From contig JAKQTN010000032.1 in the NCBI GenBank assembly GCA_029563075.1, positions 1 to 48,361 on the forward strand: a DNA stretch of 48,361 nucleotides, given 5' to 3'. Position numbers and translations under genes: made by a program. Positions 26,496 to 35,650 of this stretch are shown here, piece by piece. A model generated the notes under the pieces. The model was not told the DNA's origin. It made no database searches and saw nothing but the letters and a program-made list of their open reading frames with translations. Every line of letters begins with the position of its first letter. Within the stretch, counting starts at the first letter, position 1. This DNA comes from Pseudomonadota bacterium. Lineage in GTDB: Bacteria > Pseudomonadota > Gammaproteobacteria > Burkholderiales > Methylophilaceae.

Positions 26496-27701
26496 GTGGC
26501 TACCTTTAATTACAGGGCAATTGATCAGACAGGCCGCTATGCGCAAGGGCAGATAGATGCTATTAATGAGGTGGATTTGGAAATTCGCCTCGAGCGCATG
26601 GGTTTGGATTTAATTACTTTTAAGTCGACCGAAAAATCTAAGAAAGCCTTCTCACAAAACAAAGTCAGCAACCGCGATCTGGTCATGTTTTGCTTTCAGC
26701 TAGAGCAGCTTACCAGCGCGGGTGTGCCAATGCTCGAAGGATTAAATGATTTGCGTGAAAGCACAACAAATCCGTTTTTTCAAAAAGTGCTGGGGGCGCT
26801 GGCGGGCGATGTGGAAGGCGGCAAAATGCTCTCACAGGCATTGGCGGAACATCCCGATGTGTTTGATGAGGTATTCGTCAACCTGGTCGCCGCAGGGGAG
26901 CAAACAGGCCAGTTGCCAGCCGTGTTCGACAACCTGAGCAACACCTTGAAATGGCAGGATGAGTTGCTGGGGCAAACCAAGCGGCTGCTTGCTTACCCAC
27001 TGTTTGTCCTGGTGGTGGTCATGGCGGCAGTCACCTTTCTAATGATCTATCTGGTGCCGGAAATGGTGAAATTCCTGAATAGCCTGGGCCAGGAACTGCC
27101 TTTGAATACCAGAATTCTGATTTTTATTTCCAATGCCTTTGTAAATTACTGGTGGCTGATTCTGGTGATTCCAATCGTTGTCATTACTGGCTTGGCGGCC
27201 TATATCAGGCAAAGCGCCGAAGCGCGTTACCGTTTTGATTACATCAAACTCAAGCTGCCATTAACAGGCGAGATTCTGCATAAAATCATCATGGCGCGGT
27301 TTGCGCGTTATTTTGCCTTGATGTACCAAACGGGCATTCCCATTTTGCAGGCAATTAAAACTTGCGAGAATATCGTAGGCAACCGTGTGATCGCCGATGC
27401 GCTTAGCCGCGTGCATGCACAGATTAACGCAGGCGATAGCATGTCTGACAGCTTCCACAATGCAGGCTTGTTTCCACCCTTGGTGGTGCGTATGATTAAA
27501 GTCGGAGAAAATACTGGCGCGCTCGATAAATCGCTGCTGAATGTCAGCTATTTTTACGACCGGGATGTGAACGAGCAGATGCAAAAAATGCTTAAACTGC
27601 TGGAACCTGCGCTTACAGTAGTTTTAGGGCTGATTCTGGCGTTTATCATGATGTCGGTGCTCGGCCCTGTATACGATTCGTTTGGTAAAATGAAGCTCTA
27701 A
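26496..27701 (+). CDS. mshG: MshG/GspF-type inner-membrane platform protein
   Basis: A 401-residue polytopic protein with two T2SSF domains (about 65-190 and 270-390). Characteristic segments are FCFQLEQLTSAGVPMLEGL, ARYFALMYQTGIPILQAI, and VVRMIKVGENTGALDKSL followed by YFYDRDVNEQMQKM and the C-terminal helix LTVVLGLILAFIMMSVLGPVYDS. Three membrane helices lie at about 168-190, 210-230 and 375-395. The start is GTG 26496 with no clear SD. It couples the ATPase to the pilin-assembly platform. Confidence 0.92.
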   Translation: MATFNYRAIDQTGRYAQGQIDAINEVDLEIRLERMGLDLITFKSTEKSKKAFSQNKVSNRDLVMFCFQLEQLTSAGVPMLEGLNDLRESTTNPFFQKVLGALAGDVEGGKMLSQALAEHPDVFDEVFVNLVAAGEQTGQLPAVFDNLSNTLKWQDELLGQTKRLLAYPLFVLVVVMAAVTFLMIYLVPEMVKFLNSLGQELPLNTRILIFISNAFVNYWWLILVIPIVVITGLAAYIRQSAEARYRFDYIKLKLPLTGEILHKIIMARFARYFALMYQTGIPILQAIKTCENIVGNRVIADALSRVHAQINAGDSMSDSFHNAGLFPPLVVRMIKVGENTGALDKSLLNVSYFYDRDVNEQMQKMLKLLEPALTVVLGLILAFIMMSVLGPVYDSFGKMKL

Positions 27702-27716
27702 TGATGACAAGTGCTT

Positions 27717-29324
27717 ATGTTAGGTAACCAGAAAAAACTGATTTTATGCGCCACCAATAGCGGCATGACTGCGGGCTTGTGGCATGGCACGAAATTGCAA
27801 ACCTATGCAGTGTTCGGCAATTCGGATGAAAACTACACTGCGTTTAGCGAATATCTGGCGCAACATAGCAATATCAATGTTTATTTGATCGTCGATGCAG
27901 TTGAGGAAGACTATAAGCTGGAAAGCCTGCCGCACACCACGGGTAGTGCACGGCGCGAGATTATCGACCGCAAACTCAATCAATTTAATCGCAATAGCCA
28001 GTATCGTGCAGCGCACTTTATCAATCGTGCTGCAGACAAGCGCAAAGATGACAACTTTTTGTTTGTAGCGTTAAGCAACGCCGATTTTTTACAAGGCTGG
28101 ATGGATGTCATTCAGGCTAATCACGCACCATTAGTCGGCGTATATTTACTTTCCATGATCAGCCAGGTGATCGTGCGCCAAATGAAGTTGATGTCACCGC
28201 ATATTTTGTTATGTGAGCGATTGTCTTCCGGCCTGAGGCAAACCTACCTGCACAATGGTCGTTTGCGTATGAGCCGCCTGGTGCCCATGAAAAACGTCAA
28301 GCCCAACCAGCTAGCGTATTTTTATCTGGTAGAAACTGACAAAACCCGCCTGTACTTGCTGAGCCAGCGCCTGATTGCTGGCGAAACACCGCTGCAAATG
28401 ATGCTGCCTGCGGTAGATGGCACCTATGAAGAAATTGCCAGAAGCATTAGCCAGGAACAAGGCCTGGAATGCAAGGCTGTGGATATTCTGGCGTATGCTA
28501 GAAACTTGCATGTTGCTGAAGATATGGTTAAGACGCATCCGGAATTTTTGCATATGCAGTTGTTGGCGAATGGCAATGTGCCGGATAATCTGGCGCCAGC
28601 TACATTCAGCAAAATACACAACTTAAACAGCACCCGCCGTAAAATCAACTTTGCAACGGCCTGCGTGGCTACTGTTGGCGTCGGTTTGGCTTTATTCTAC
28701 GGCTGGCAGGGTAAGCAGCAAAAAGACCAGTTGCAGTTGATTGCGGCGCAAACTCAGCAGCAACAGCAGCAATACGAGGAAGTTGCGAAAAACTTCCCAA
28801 CCACGCCTATCCCCAGTGCTGAGCTGAAAGTTGCGGCTGATTTGGCGAGAATAATCAAAAGCAACAATCAATCTCCGCGCCAGCTCATGCAGGTATTAAG
28901 CAAGGCTTTTGAGACTTCACCGGAGATTGCATTAACCAGAATACGCTGGATGCAGACCAATGACAGAGAAATTAAGGATGAAGAAGGCGGTCCAACTCCT
29001 GCACAAATTCAGAACAATCCACCCGCTACAATTGTAAACAACGACCCTGCCAAGCTTATACAAGTAGGGTTTGTTAATGCGGAAATAAAAGGCTTTACAG
29101 GCGATTATCGTGCAGCGCTAAACAGTGTGAATAATCTTGTGAATCATTTGCGCGAAAATGGTTTGGTAGAACAAGTGGTGGTGTTGCAGGAGCCGGTTAA
29201 CGTGAGCTCACTGGCCAATTTGCAAGGTAGCACAACTGATGAAAACGCCACAACAGAGCGCCCGCCCGCGATATTTAAACTGAAAATAGTGTTAAAAACT
29301 GCTGATTCAGGAGCTAACCCATGA
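27717..29324 (+). CDS. Bitopic alignment-complex protein (PilM/PilN- or GspL-like)
   Basis: About 535 residues. The cytoplasmic part (1-300) has the strand order of an actin-like PilM/GspL domain but is too diverged for a firm call. A membrane helix (about 310-330, INFATACVATVGVGLALFYGW) is followed by a Gln-rich coiled coil and a periplasmic ferredoxin-like part (about 445-530), as in PilN or GspL. It would link the ATPase/platform to the periplasmic alignment proteins. A GTG at 27711 is two codons upstream and equally possible. Its end overlaps the next gene by 4 bp. I assign it by position and architecture. Confidence 0.65.
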   Translation: MLGNQKKLILCATNSGMTAGLWHGTKLQTYAVFGNSDENYTAFSEYLAQHSNINVYLIVDAVEEDYKLESLPHTTGSARREIIDRKLNQFNRNSQYRAAHFINRAADKRKDDNFLFVALSNADFLQGWMDVIQANHAPLVGVYLLSMISQVIVRQMKLMSPHILLCERLSSGLRQTYLHNGRLRMSRLVPMKNVKPNQLAYFYLVETDKTRLYLLSQRLIAGETPLQMMLPAVDGTYEEIARSISQEQGLECKAVDILAYARNLHVAEDMVKTHPEFLHMQLLANGNVPDNLAPATFSKIHNLNSTRRKINFATACVATVGVGLALFYGWQGKQQKDQLQLIAAQTQQQQQQYEEVAKNFPTTPIPSAELKVAADLARIIKSNNQSPRQLMQVLSKAFETSPEIALTRIRWMQTNDREIKDEEGGPTPAQIQNNPPATIVNNDPAKLIQVGFVNAEIKGFTGDYRAALNSVNNLVNHLRENGLVEQVVVLQEPVNVSSLANLQGSTTDENATTERPPAIFKLKIVLKTADSGANP

Positions 29325-29938
29325 GCTTAAGTCAGCAAGATTGGCGTAAATTACAGTTTCCGATCATCGGGCTGGGAGGCGCATTAATACTGGTGGGCCT
29401 GCTGGTGAGCTTTGCAGACCAGTACCGTACTAAAAATGAACTGGCCCTGCAAATGCAGCAGAATATGCTCAATCAGGCGCGTCAAAAATATCAGTCTTCG
29501 GGTATGGAAAAAGAGATGATTGTCCAGTATCTGCCGATCTATAACGATTTACTGGCCAGCGGCTTTATTGGCGAAGAGCGACGGATTGAATGGATAGAGA
29601 CTTTGCGTAAAATCCATGCGCAGCATAAATTATTCAGCATTGATTACAATATCGGCCTGCAAGAGAGTTACAAACCCAGCTTTTTGGCCAATCTGGGTAA
29701 TTTCAGGCTAAACCGCTCTGTGATGAGTCTTAAGTTAGACATGCTGCATGAAGGCGATATTCTGGTGTTGCTGGATGGACTACGTGAGCAAACGACGCCA
29801 TATATCGTGCGCGATTGTGAAATCAAGCGCCCAGTTGGCGCGGTGGTGAATACAAAAAATATGACTTCAAACATGCAAGCCAATTGCGAAATAGATTGGC
29901 TGACTTTACGCGACCCACAACTGGCGGGAGCATTATGA
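29321..29938 (+). CDS. PilO/GspM-like alignment protein (MshJ position)
   Basis: A 205-residue bitopic inner-membrane protein. It has a short cytoplasmic N-terminus, a membrane helix at about 13-32 (FPIIGLGGALILVGLLVSFA), then a coiled coil (about 35-65) and a ferredoxin-like domain. The C-terminal part includes LHEGDILVLLDGLREQTTPYIVRDCEI, the PilO/MshJ-type pattern. Overlaps of 4 bp at both ends show tight coupling with the PilM/N-like and PilP-like genes. Confidence 0.7.
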   Translation: MSLSQQDWRKLQFPIIGLGGALILVGLLVSFADQYRTKNELALQMQQNMLNQARQKYQSSGMEKEMIVQYLPIYNDLLASGFIGEERRIEWIETLRKIHAQHKLFSIDYNIGLQESYKPSFLANLGNFRLNRSVMSLKLDMLHEGDILVLLDGLREQTTPYIVRDCEIKRPVGAVVNTKNMTSNMQANCEIDWLTLRDPQLAGAL

Positions 29939-30405
29939 TGAGACTGCTGATATTGATCGCAATATGCATGAGCCAAGCGGCCATTGCTGCCGAGCCGATT
30001 GGCCGTCTGTTTACTTCTCCTGTAGAACGCAGCAACCTGGATTACTTGCGGCAAACGCGCAAACCCAATCAAATAAAGGTTGAAACGCCCAGCGAAACAG
30101 AAATTGTAAAATCCACGCCAATTGAGCTTCCAGACGCCATTAACCTGCAGGGTTATGTAAAACGTAACGATGGCAAGCAAGGTACGGTATGGGTGAATGA
30201 CCAGGCGCTGCAGGAAAATTCCGGCAATAAAGAAGTTGTCGTGGGCAAACTGCCAGAGACCAGCAACCGCATCCCGCTTAAGTTGCACGCCAATGGCAGG
30301 CAACTCGCCCTGAAAGCTGGCCAGGTTTACGATCCGGAAACCAACCGAGTGCGCGAAGCACGTAATCATGCCGCGCAGGGCGATAGTGGTACGATTGGCG
30401 ACTAA
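29935..30405 (+). CDS. PilP/MshK-like periplasmic protein
   Basis: A 156-residue exported protein. The start at ATG 29935 (or 29938) lies in the preceding stop codon and gives a clean signal peptide (MMRLLILIAICMSQAAIAA, cleavage about residue 19). The mature part has LQGYVKRNDGKQGTVWVNDQAL, the beta-strand pattern shared by MshK, PilP and GspC HR domains that contact the secretin. The longer frame from 29884 would lose the signal peptide and is rejected. Confidence 0.7.
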   Translation: MMRLLILIAICMSQAAIAAEPIGRLFTSPVERSNLDYLRQTRKPNQIKVETPSETEIVKSTPIELPDAINLQGYVKRNDGKQGTVWVNDQALQENSGNKEVVVGKLPETSNRIPLKLHANGRQLALKAGQVYDPETNRVREARNHAAQGDSGTIGD

Positions 30406-30415
30406 GTATTAGTTT

Positions 30416-31396
30416 ATGCAAAAACTAAATCAAGCAAGCACAAAGCAAAAGGGCGCAGCACTTATAATTTTTGCAGTAATAATATCCTTAGTTATCCTAT
30501 CGTTTACCTTTAAAAATTTAAATGGAAAACAGTTAGAGGCATTAAAAAAAGATAAAACAGCAAAAGCACTGTTTGAAGCAAAAAATGCTTTACTAGGCTG
30601 GTCTGTATTGAGGGGCATTACTGGTCAACCAGGGATGCCCGGACAATTGCCTTGTCCGGAAGATACTGCATTGATAGGGACAGCAAATGAAGGGACTGCT
30701 TTGACTAATTGTAACTCTGCACTACCCGTTGTGGGTAGATTGCCATGGCGCACTTTGAGGATAGGTGACTTGCGTGATGGTAATGGAGATAAACTTTGGT
30801 ATGCCCTATCTTCAGGTTTTCGTAATGCACCAATTAACTCGGCTACAAATGGCCAGATTAATGTGAATGGAACTCCAAATGCTGCGGTTGCAATTATATT
30901 TTCTCCGGGCGTATTTTTGGCAGGGCAAAACAGACCAATCCCCACAAATATTTTGCCACCTCAAGTAGCTGATTATCTGGATTTAACAAATAATGATGGA
31001 GATATTAACTTTACTAGCACAGGACCAGCTGGGACATTTAACGATGGGTTAATGTTGGTGACTCAAGGGGAGTTGTTTCAATTGGTAGAGCGCAGAATTT
31101 TACGTGAAGTTCGTGGAGATACCACACAAGGCTTGGTTAGATTTTACGTTGCAAATTCTAGTAATTACCCTTTTGCGGATATAGATAATGATGGATATGT
31201 CAACGTAGCTCAATTAGCAGGAACGCCATCATATCAAGGTATAAATAACACTGATCCAGACAACTTATTTTTTAATACGGCACTGAAAAATATATTGGTA
31301 AGTAACAACTGGATGCCGTTAATTAATTATCAAATTACTGCTGACAGGCAGTTTGTGACATTGACTTTAAATGGTCAATCGTTGAGTGTGCCCTAG
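30416..31396 (+). CDS. Large prepilin-like protein with EF-hand-like loop
   Basis: A 326-residue protein with a prepilin-like N-terminus: basic leader ending in KQKG, then AALIIFAVIISLVIL. The usual Glu at +5 is missing, as in PilX/GspK-type minor (tip) pilins. The segment EAKNALLGWSV, then QLPCPED, is shared with the next gene (EIKEALLGFAV, then RLPCPDN), so the two are paralogous in part. Residues 255-267 (DIDNDGYVNVAQL) fit an EF-hand-like calcium loop. The coding region is more AT-rich than the assembly genes. It probably forms a complex or tip with the following pilin. Confidence 0.7.
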   Translation: MQKLNQASTKQKGAALIIFAVIISLVILSFTFKNLNGKQLEALKKDKTAKALFEAKNALLGWSVLRGITGQPGMPGQLPCPEDTALIGTANEGTALTNCNSALPVVGRLPWRTLRIGDLRDGNGDKLWYALSSGFRNAPINSATNGQINVNGTPNAAVAIIFSPGVFLAGQNRPIPTNILPPQVADYLDLTNNDGDINFTSTGPAGTFNDGLMLVTQGELFQLVERRILREVRGDTTQGLVRFYVANSSNYPFADIDNDGYVNVAQLAGTPSYQGINNTDPDNLFFNTALKNILVSNNWMPLINYQITADRQFVTLTLNGQSLSVP

Positions 31397-31397
31397 T

Positions 31398-32045
31398 ATG
31401 TATACAAAGCATAAATCTGGTTTCACGTTAGTAGAGATGGCAATTGTTTTGGTGATTGTTGGACTTGTCATCAGTGCATTTCTAACGCCATTAACAGCAC
31501 AGCTTGAACAAGCTCGTAATGCCGAGGCTCGTAGAGATTTATCGGAAATTAAAGAAGCGTTATTGGGTTTTGCAGTGATTAATGACCGATTGCCATGCCC
31601 GGATAACGATGGAGATGGTGTAGACGATGGGTGTGCAAATACGAATGCTACCTCCACTTCGGGTGGAAATGTGCCATGGGCCACGTTAGATACCAAGCAA
31701 CTCGATCCTTGGGGAAGACGGTATCAGTATCAAGTTAATAATGCATTTAGTGCAGCATTTATATTAACGACTACTGGTTCTGGTGCGGGTTTAATCAGAG
31801 TTTGCACTACAAATGCTTGCGTGGCAACAGAAGCCAATAATGTACCTTTAGTGATATTTTCAACTGGACAAAATGGGGCAGTTTTACCTCCGGTGAGTTT
31901 AGATGAGCAGGAAAATGTTGATGGAGACAAGGATTTTGTTAGTCATGATTTCACTAATACAGCTGGTGGATTTGACGACCTTGTAGTTTGGCTGTCTACA
32001 AATGTATTGATGAATAGAATGGTAAGTGCTGGCAGGCTTCCATAA
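31398..32045 (+). CDS. Type IV prepilin / pseudopilin
   Basis: From ATG 31398 a 215-residue protein with a textbook class III signal: MYTKHKSG/FTLVEMAIVLVIVGLVISAFL, with Glu at +5 of the mature protein. The leader would be cut by a prepilin peptidase, which is not encoded in this cluster. An Asp-rich loop, DNDGDGVDDG (from about residue 69), is a likely calcium site. The pattern DPWGRRYQY is typical of pseudopilins (GspG-like PWGxxYxY). An upstream GTG at 31386 would overlap the previous gene and disturb the leader. Its TAA overlaps moeB by one base. Confidence 0.85.
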   Translation: MYTKHKSGFTLVEMAIVLVIVGLVISAFLTPLTAQLEQARNAEARRDLSEIKEALLGFAVINDRLPCPDNDGDGVDDGCANTNATSTSGGNVPWATLDTKQLDPWGRRYQYQVNNAFSAAFILTTTGSGAGLIRVCTTNACVATEANNVPLVIFSTGQNGAVLPPVSLDEQENVDGDKDFVSHDFTNTAGGFDDLVVWLSTNVLMNRMVSAGRLP

Positions 32046-32791
32046 TGAACGACAACCAACTTCTGCGTTACAGCCGTCATATCTTACTGCCTCAAATTGG
32101 CTACGAAGGACAGGAGAGGCTCACTCAAAACCGTGCTTTGATTGTTGGTGCGGGTGGGTTGGGCTCGCCAGCGGCCTTATATTTAGCGGCTTCTGGCGTA
32201 GGTAAATTAACCATTTGCGATTTTGATAATGTCGATCTAACCAATCTGCAGCGGCAGATTATCCACACCACTGCAAGCGTGGGTATCAATAAAGCGGTTT
32301 CGGCGCAGCAAACCATTTATGAAATTAACCCCGATGTTGTGGTGCAAACCGTTCAGCAAAAGTCTACCGAGGCCGAATTTGGAGTCTTGGCCGAGCAGGC
32401 AGACGTGGTGATTGATTGTTCTGACAATTTTGCTACTCGCTACACGTTGAATCGAGTCTGTTTTCAGCTTAAAAAGCCCTTGGTTTCAGGCGCGGCGATT
32501 CGATTTGAAGGACAAATTACAGTATTCGATTTTAGGCAGGTAAACAGCCCGTGTTATCACTGCTTGTACCCGGATGTGGGCGCAGATCAAGAGATGCGTT
32601 GTGCGGATAATGGTGTGTTTGCGCCTTTGGTCGGCATGATAGGCACCACCCAGGCGGCTGAGGCATTGAAGCTGATGATGAATATCGGCGAGAGTTTGCA
32701 AGGCAGACTGTTGTTGCTAGATGCGCTCTCCATGGAGTGGCGCACCATCAAACTGAGTAAAGATCCCGCTTGCAGTGTTTGTTCTGGTTGA
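32045..32791 (+). CDS. moeB: Molybdopterin-synthase adenylyltransferase MoeB / ThiF family
   Basis: This E1-like enzyme adenylates the C-terminal glycine of a small sulfur carrier (MoaD or ThiS). The 248 residues hold the ATP loop GAGGLGSP (36-42), DFDNVDLTNLQRQ, zinc cysteines C170/C173 and C243/C246, and the catalytic-type Cys186 (MRCADNG). There is no rhodanese extension, so it is MoeB-like rather than the MoeZ form. ThiF or HesA function cannot be excluded. The start shares one base with the pilin stop, and the gene ends one base before the convergent slipin gene. Confidence 0.92.
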   Translation: MNDNQLLRYSRHILLPQIGYEGQERLTQNRALIVGAGGLGSPAALYLAASGVGKLTICDFDNVDLTNLQRQIIHTTASVGINKAVSAQQTIYEINPDVVVQTVQQKSTEAEFGVLAEQADVVIDCSDNFATRYTLNRVCFQLKKPLVSGAAIRFEGQITVFDFRQVNSPCYHCLYPDVGADQEMRCADNGVFAPLVGMIGTTQAAEALKLMMNIGESLQGRLLLLDALSMEWRTIKLSKDPACSVCSG

Positions 32792-32792
32792 A

Positions 32793-33635
32793 TTATTTAC
32801 TACCGACCAGGTTTTTAACTGCACTTATCAAATCGCCTGGCATTACAACAATTTTACTGTTTTCCGAGGATGACATTTTTTGTAAGGCCGTAATGTAACG
32901 GTCGCCTAGCAAGAACATCGCCGATGCATTATTTTCTTTGACGGCTTCAGTAATAAATTTAATGGATTGTGCTGATGCATTTGCTGCGACCATTTGCGCT
33001 TCAGCATCCTTACGCGCAGCTTCAAGTCTAGCTTCAGCATCCAAAATAAGGGCTTGTTTCGCACCTTCAGCTTCAGTTACCACAGCAACACGTTCACGCT
33101 CTGCAGCGGCTTGGCGTTCCATCGCTTCTTGCATGTTGTGTGAGGGTTTAATGTCTTGAATTTCTACTGACTTTACCGTTAAGCCCCAGTCTAAAGCCTC
33201 ATCGGCGATGGCGGCTTTAAGTTCTGCTTTAATGCGGTCGCGCGAAGTAAGTGCCTGGTTTAAGTCCATGCCACCAATAATCGAGCGCAAACTGGTTTGC
33301 ACCATGTTGCGCATGGCTTCTCTGAAGTTTTCAATGCCATACACGGCACGCTCGATATTCGAAACTTTGATGAAAGCGACCGCGTTAGCCAGAATCACAG
33401 CATTGTCGCGTGTGATCACTTCCTGCTCTGGCACGTCTAAAATAATGTCCTTAGTGGTGACTTTGTAGCTGACACGGCTAAAAACAGGGTTAATCACATG
33501 CAAGCCAGGCGAGAGCACGCCAGCAAACTTGCCTAGGCGCTCCACTACCCATTCCTCGCCCTGCGGCACAATGCGCACGCCTTTAAATATGGCGATAACT
33601 GCTAACAATATGAGTACTAAGCTAAACTCGGTCAT
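32793..33635 (-). CDS. SPFH-domain slipin (stomatin/QmcA-like)
   Basis: A 280-residue membrane-scaffold protein. The N-terminal hairpin helix is FSLVLILLAVIAIFKGV. The SPFH domain (about 20-190) contains VPQGEEWVVERLGKF, LSPGLHVINPV and DVPEQEVITRDNAVI. An Ala/Glu-rich coiled coil follows (about 170-225, RQAAAERERVAVVTEAEGAKQ). It forms an operon with the NfeD-like gene just upstream (33668-34114), the standard pairing in which NfeD and slipin proteins act together on membrane microdomains. Confidence 0.92.
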   Translation of the reverse strand: MTEFSLVLILLAVIAIFKGVRIVPQGEEWVVERLGKFAGVLSPGLHVINPVFSRVSYKVTTKDIILDVPEQEVITRDNAVILANAVAFIKVSNIERAVYGIENFREAMRNMVQTSLRSIIGGMDLNQALTSRDRIKAELKAAIADEALDWGLTVKSVEIQDIKPSHNMQEAMERQAAAERERVAVVTEAEGAKQALILDAEARLEAARKDAEAQMVAANASAQSIKFITEAVKENNASAMFLLGDRYITALQKMSSSENSKIVVMPGDLISAVKNLVGSK

Positions 33636-33667
33636 GATGCTTTCCTGAAATTAAGTTGCAAAAAAAA

Positions 33668-34114
33668 TTAATTGGATTTTTTAATACGTAACATGTTGCC
33701 TTCAACGGCTACCACGGTGGCAGTGTTGCCCGCATCAACGGGTTCATCTGAAATGGCTGCCCATTCTCGGCTCCCCATCAAACCTTGGTTAAAACGAATT
33801 TTGCCATTTTGTGTCGGGCTGCAAGATTCAATCACCGTGCCAGTGCGGCCGATCTCTTCGCCTTGTGCCTGACCCACGCGCGAGTGTGTTTCGGTTTTTT
33901 TGTAATTGAGCCGCCAGATTGCAAGCGAACTGATGGAAAGGGCGGCAAACATGGCAAATTGAATCGCTTGCGGTATATTGGGGAACACCCACACAGCAAC
34001 CGCCACGCTTAAGGCAGAAATGCCAAACCAGAGCACATAAAATGTGCCGGTAGCCATTTCAACTGCCAGTAAAATCAAGCCTATCGCACCCCAAATCCAC
34101 ATTGCATCTATCAT
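33668..34114 (-). CDS. NfeD-like membrane protein
   Basis: A 148-residue short NfeD. Three or so N-terminal hydrophobic segments (about 5-70) are followed by an OB-fold domain (about 85-145: GEEIGRTGTVIESCSPTQNGKIRFNQGLMGSREWAAISDEPVDAGNTATVVAVEGNMLRI). It lacks the ClpP-like protease domain of the long form. It is transcribed ahead of the slipin gene with a 32-bp gap. Confidence 0.9.
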   Translation of the reverse strand: MIDAMWIWGAIGLILLAVEMATGTFYVLWFGISALSVAVAVWVFPNIPQAIQFAMFAALSISSLAIWRLNYKKTETHSRVGQAQGEEIGRTGTVIESCSPTQNGKIRFNQGLMGSREWAAISDEPVDAGNTATVVAVEGNMLRIKKSN

Positions 34115-34325
34115 GCTGCCCTCATAATGCTTAACAATTAGCGCAATTATCTTAGCATTAATTTAATGTCTTATAGATAAATATAGAAAGCAATAAAATA
34201 AAATTACTTAATGTACTGAAAAAATAGATATTTTTTTGGCTAAAATAACGCGAAATATACTCGAAACAAAATTATAAAATGAGTGTAAACTATTGATATC
34301 AAAGAGTACCGTTGAAACAATTATA

Positions 34326-35564
34326 ATGGCAAATTACTATAGACTCACCATACCGTCAGATCGTATAGAGCGTTTGCAATACATGAGGCGCATGTTTCCG
34401 CAGGCAATAGGTTCATTTTTGGGTGACGAATGGCGCGGTGGCAGGCACGAGGCGCTAAAACGCCTGAATACGATTGATGTCGAGGCGTATAATCGCAACA
34501 GAAATTTTCTCAATGGCTCAGTTTCCAGGCTTTCGCCGTATTTTCGGCATGGCTGCATCACCTTAAAAGAAGCTTCTGACAGTGTGCGCTATCGTTTTGG
34601 CGCGCAATCCGTAGAGTTTGTTGGTGCACTGGCCTGGCGCGACTATTGGCGACGTGTCTGGTATCAATTAGGTAATGGTATTTTTAGTGATATTGAAGAC
34701 CCGAAAGTGGCGGTAGGCGATAAATTATTGCCGGATTTTATTCGCCAGGGCATTACTGGCCTGCCTTGCATGGATGGCTTTATTCGTAACTTAATGCAAG
34801 AGGGCTATGTGCATCAACATGCACGCAAGTGGTTTGCAGCTTATGTAGTGCATTGGCTTAAAGTCGATTGGCGCGAGGCGGCCGATTGGTTCGAAAGTTA
34901 TTTGCTTGATGGCGACAAAGGCTCAAATCATCTTTCCTGGCAATGGGTGGCCTCGTTATATAGCTCCAAGCCCTACTACTTTAACAAGGAAAGCCTGGCG
35001 CGCCATACTGGAGAAAAATACTGCGCCACTTGCAGGGTGAATTGCCCGTTTGATGCGAGCCATGAGGCGCTTAACGAGAAATTATTCGGTAATATACCGC
35101 CTGAAAAGGCCAAGGCACACCGTGTGATAATGCCAGAAAAGGCGCCCATTTCAACGCATCAAGCGGTGGCCGTGTTTGTGCATGATGAAATGCTCTCTTC
35201 CGCGCATCCGTTATTGCGCAAACCCATGCCAAAAATTTTCGTGTTCGATGATATGCTGCACAGCAAATGGCCGCTTAAGCGCCTGCAATTTGTAGCGGAT
35301 TGTTTAAATGAGCTGCAGGATGTGGAAGTCTGGATCGGCGATACGCGCGAGGTGCTGAAGGCGCGCGGAGTGGGTCAAGTGGTAACGCAAGCAACGCCAA
35401 ATACACAAGTAAAAGCACTCTTGGAGTCATTTAACCCGATATGGCAGCCGGAAGTTAAATTTGCGGAGGCCGAAATCAGTGAAAAACGGTTAAAACGGTT
35501 TTCACGTTATTGGGATAAAGTAGGTGTTGAGTTTTTTGGCGATAGCGTGAACAGCCAATCGTAA
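34326..35564 (+). CDS. Photolyase/cryptochrome-family protein with reversed domain order
   Basis: From ATG 34326 a 412-residue protein. The FAD-binding photolyase domain comes first (about 10-230): RNFLNGSVSRLSPYFRHG, FVGALAWRDYWRRVW, GITGLPCMDGFIRNL, GYVHQHARKWFAAYVV, and DGDKGSNHLSWQWVA. A three-cysteine cluster follows (C233, C236, C240). The second domain (about 275-385) resembles the alpha/beta domain that normally lies at the N-terminus: AVAVFVHDEMLSSAHPLL, KIFVFDD, LNELQDVEVWIGDTREVL. So the order appears permuted. Function could be DNA photorepair or light sensing. The frame is open upstream to 34293, but homology starts after 34326. Confidence 0.8.
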   Translation: MANYYRLTIPSDRIERLQYMRRMFPQAIGSFLGDEWRGGRHEALKRLNTIDVEAYNRNRNFLNGSVSRLSPYFRHGCITLKEASDSVRYRFGAQSVEFVGALAWRDYWRRVWYQLGNGIFSDIEDPKVAVGDKLLPDFIRQGITGLPCMDGFIRNLMQEGYVHQHARKWFAAYVVHWLKVDWREAADWFESYLLDGDKGSNHLSWQWVASLYSSKPYYFNKESLARHTGEKYCATCRVNCPFDASHEALNEKLFGNIPPEKAKAHRVIMPEKAPISTHQAVAVFVHDEMLSSAHPLLRKPMPKIFVFDDMLHSKWPLKRLQFVADCLNELQDVEVWIGDTREVLKARGVGQVVTQATPNTQVKALLESFNPIWQPEVKFAEAEISEKRLKRFSRYWDKVGVEFFGDSVNSQS

Positions 35565-35650
35565 ATAAGTAGTATTCCCAATCTTAATTTTTCAAAGCAC
35601 ACGTTTTTGCAGGCGTCGAGGCCATGTGGGCTGTGGTAAAATTCACGCCT

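Noticed and set aside
35607-35642. Sigma-70 promoter for valS (TTGCAG...TAAAAT)
   Set aside because: The spacing is 24 bp, too long for sigma-70.
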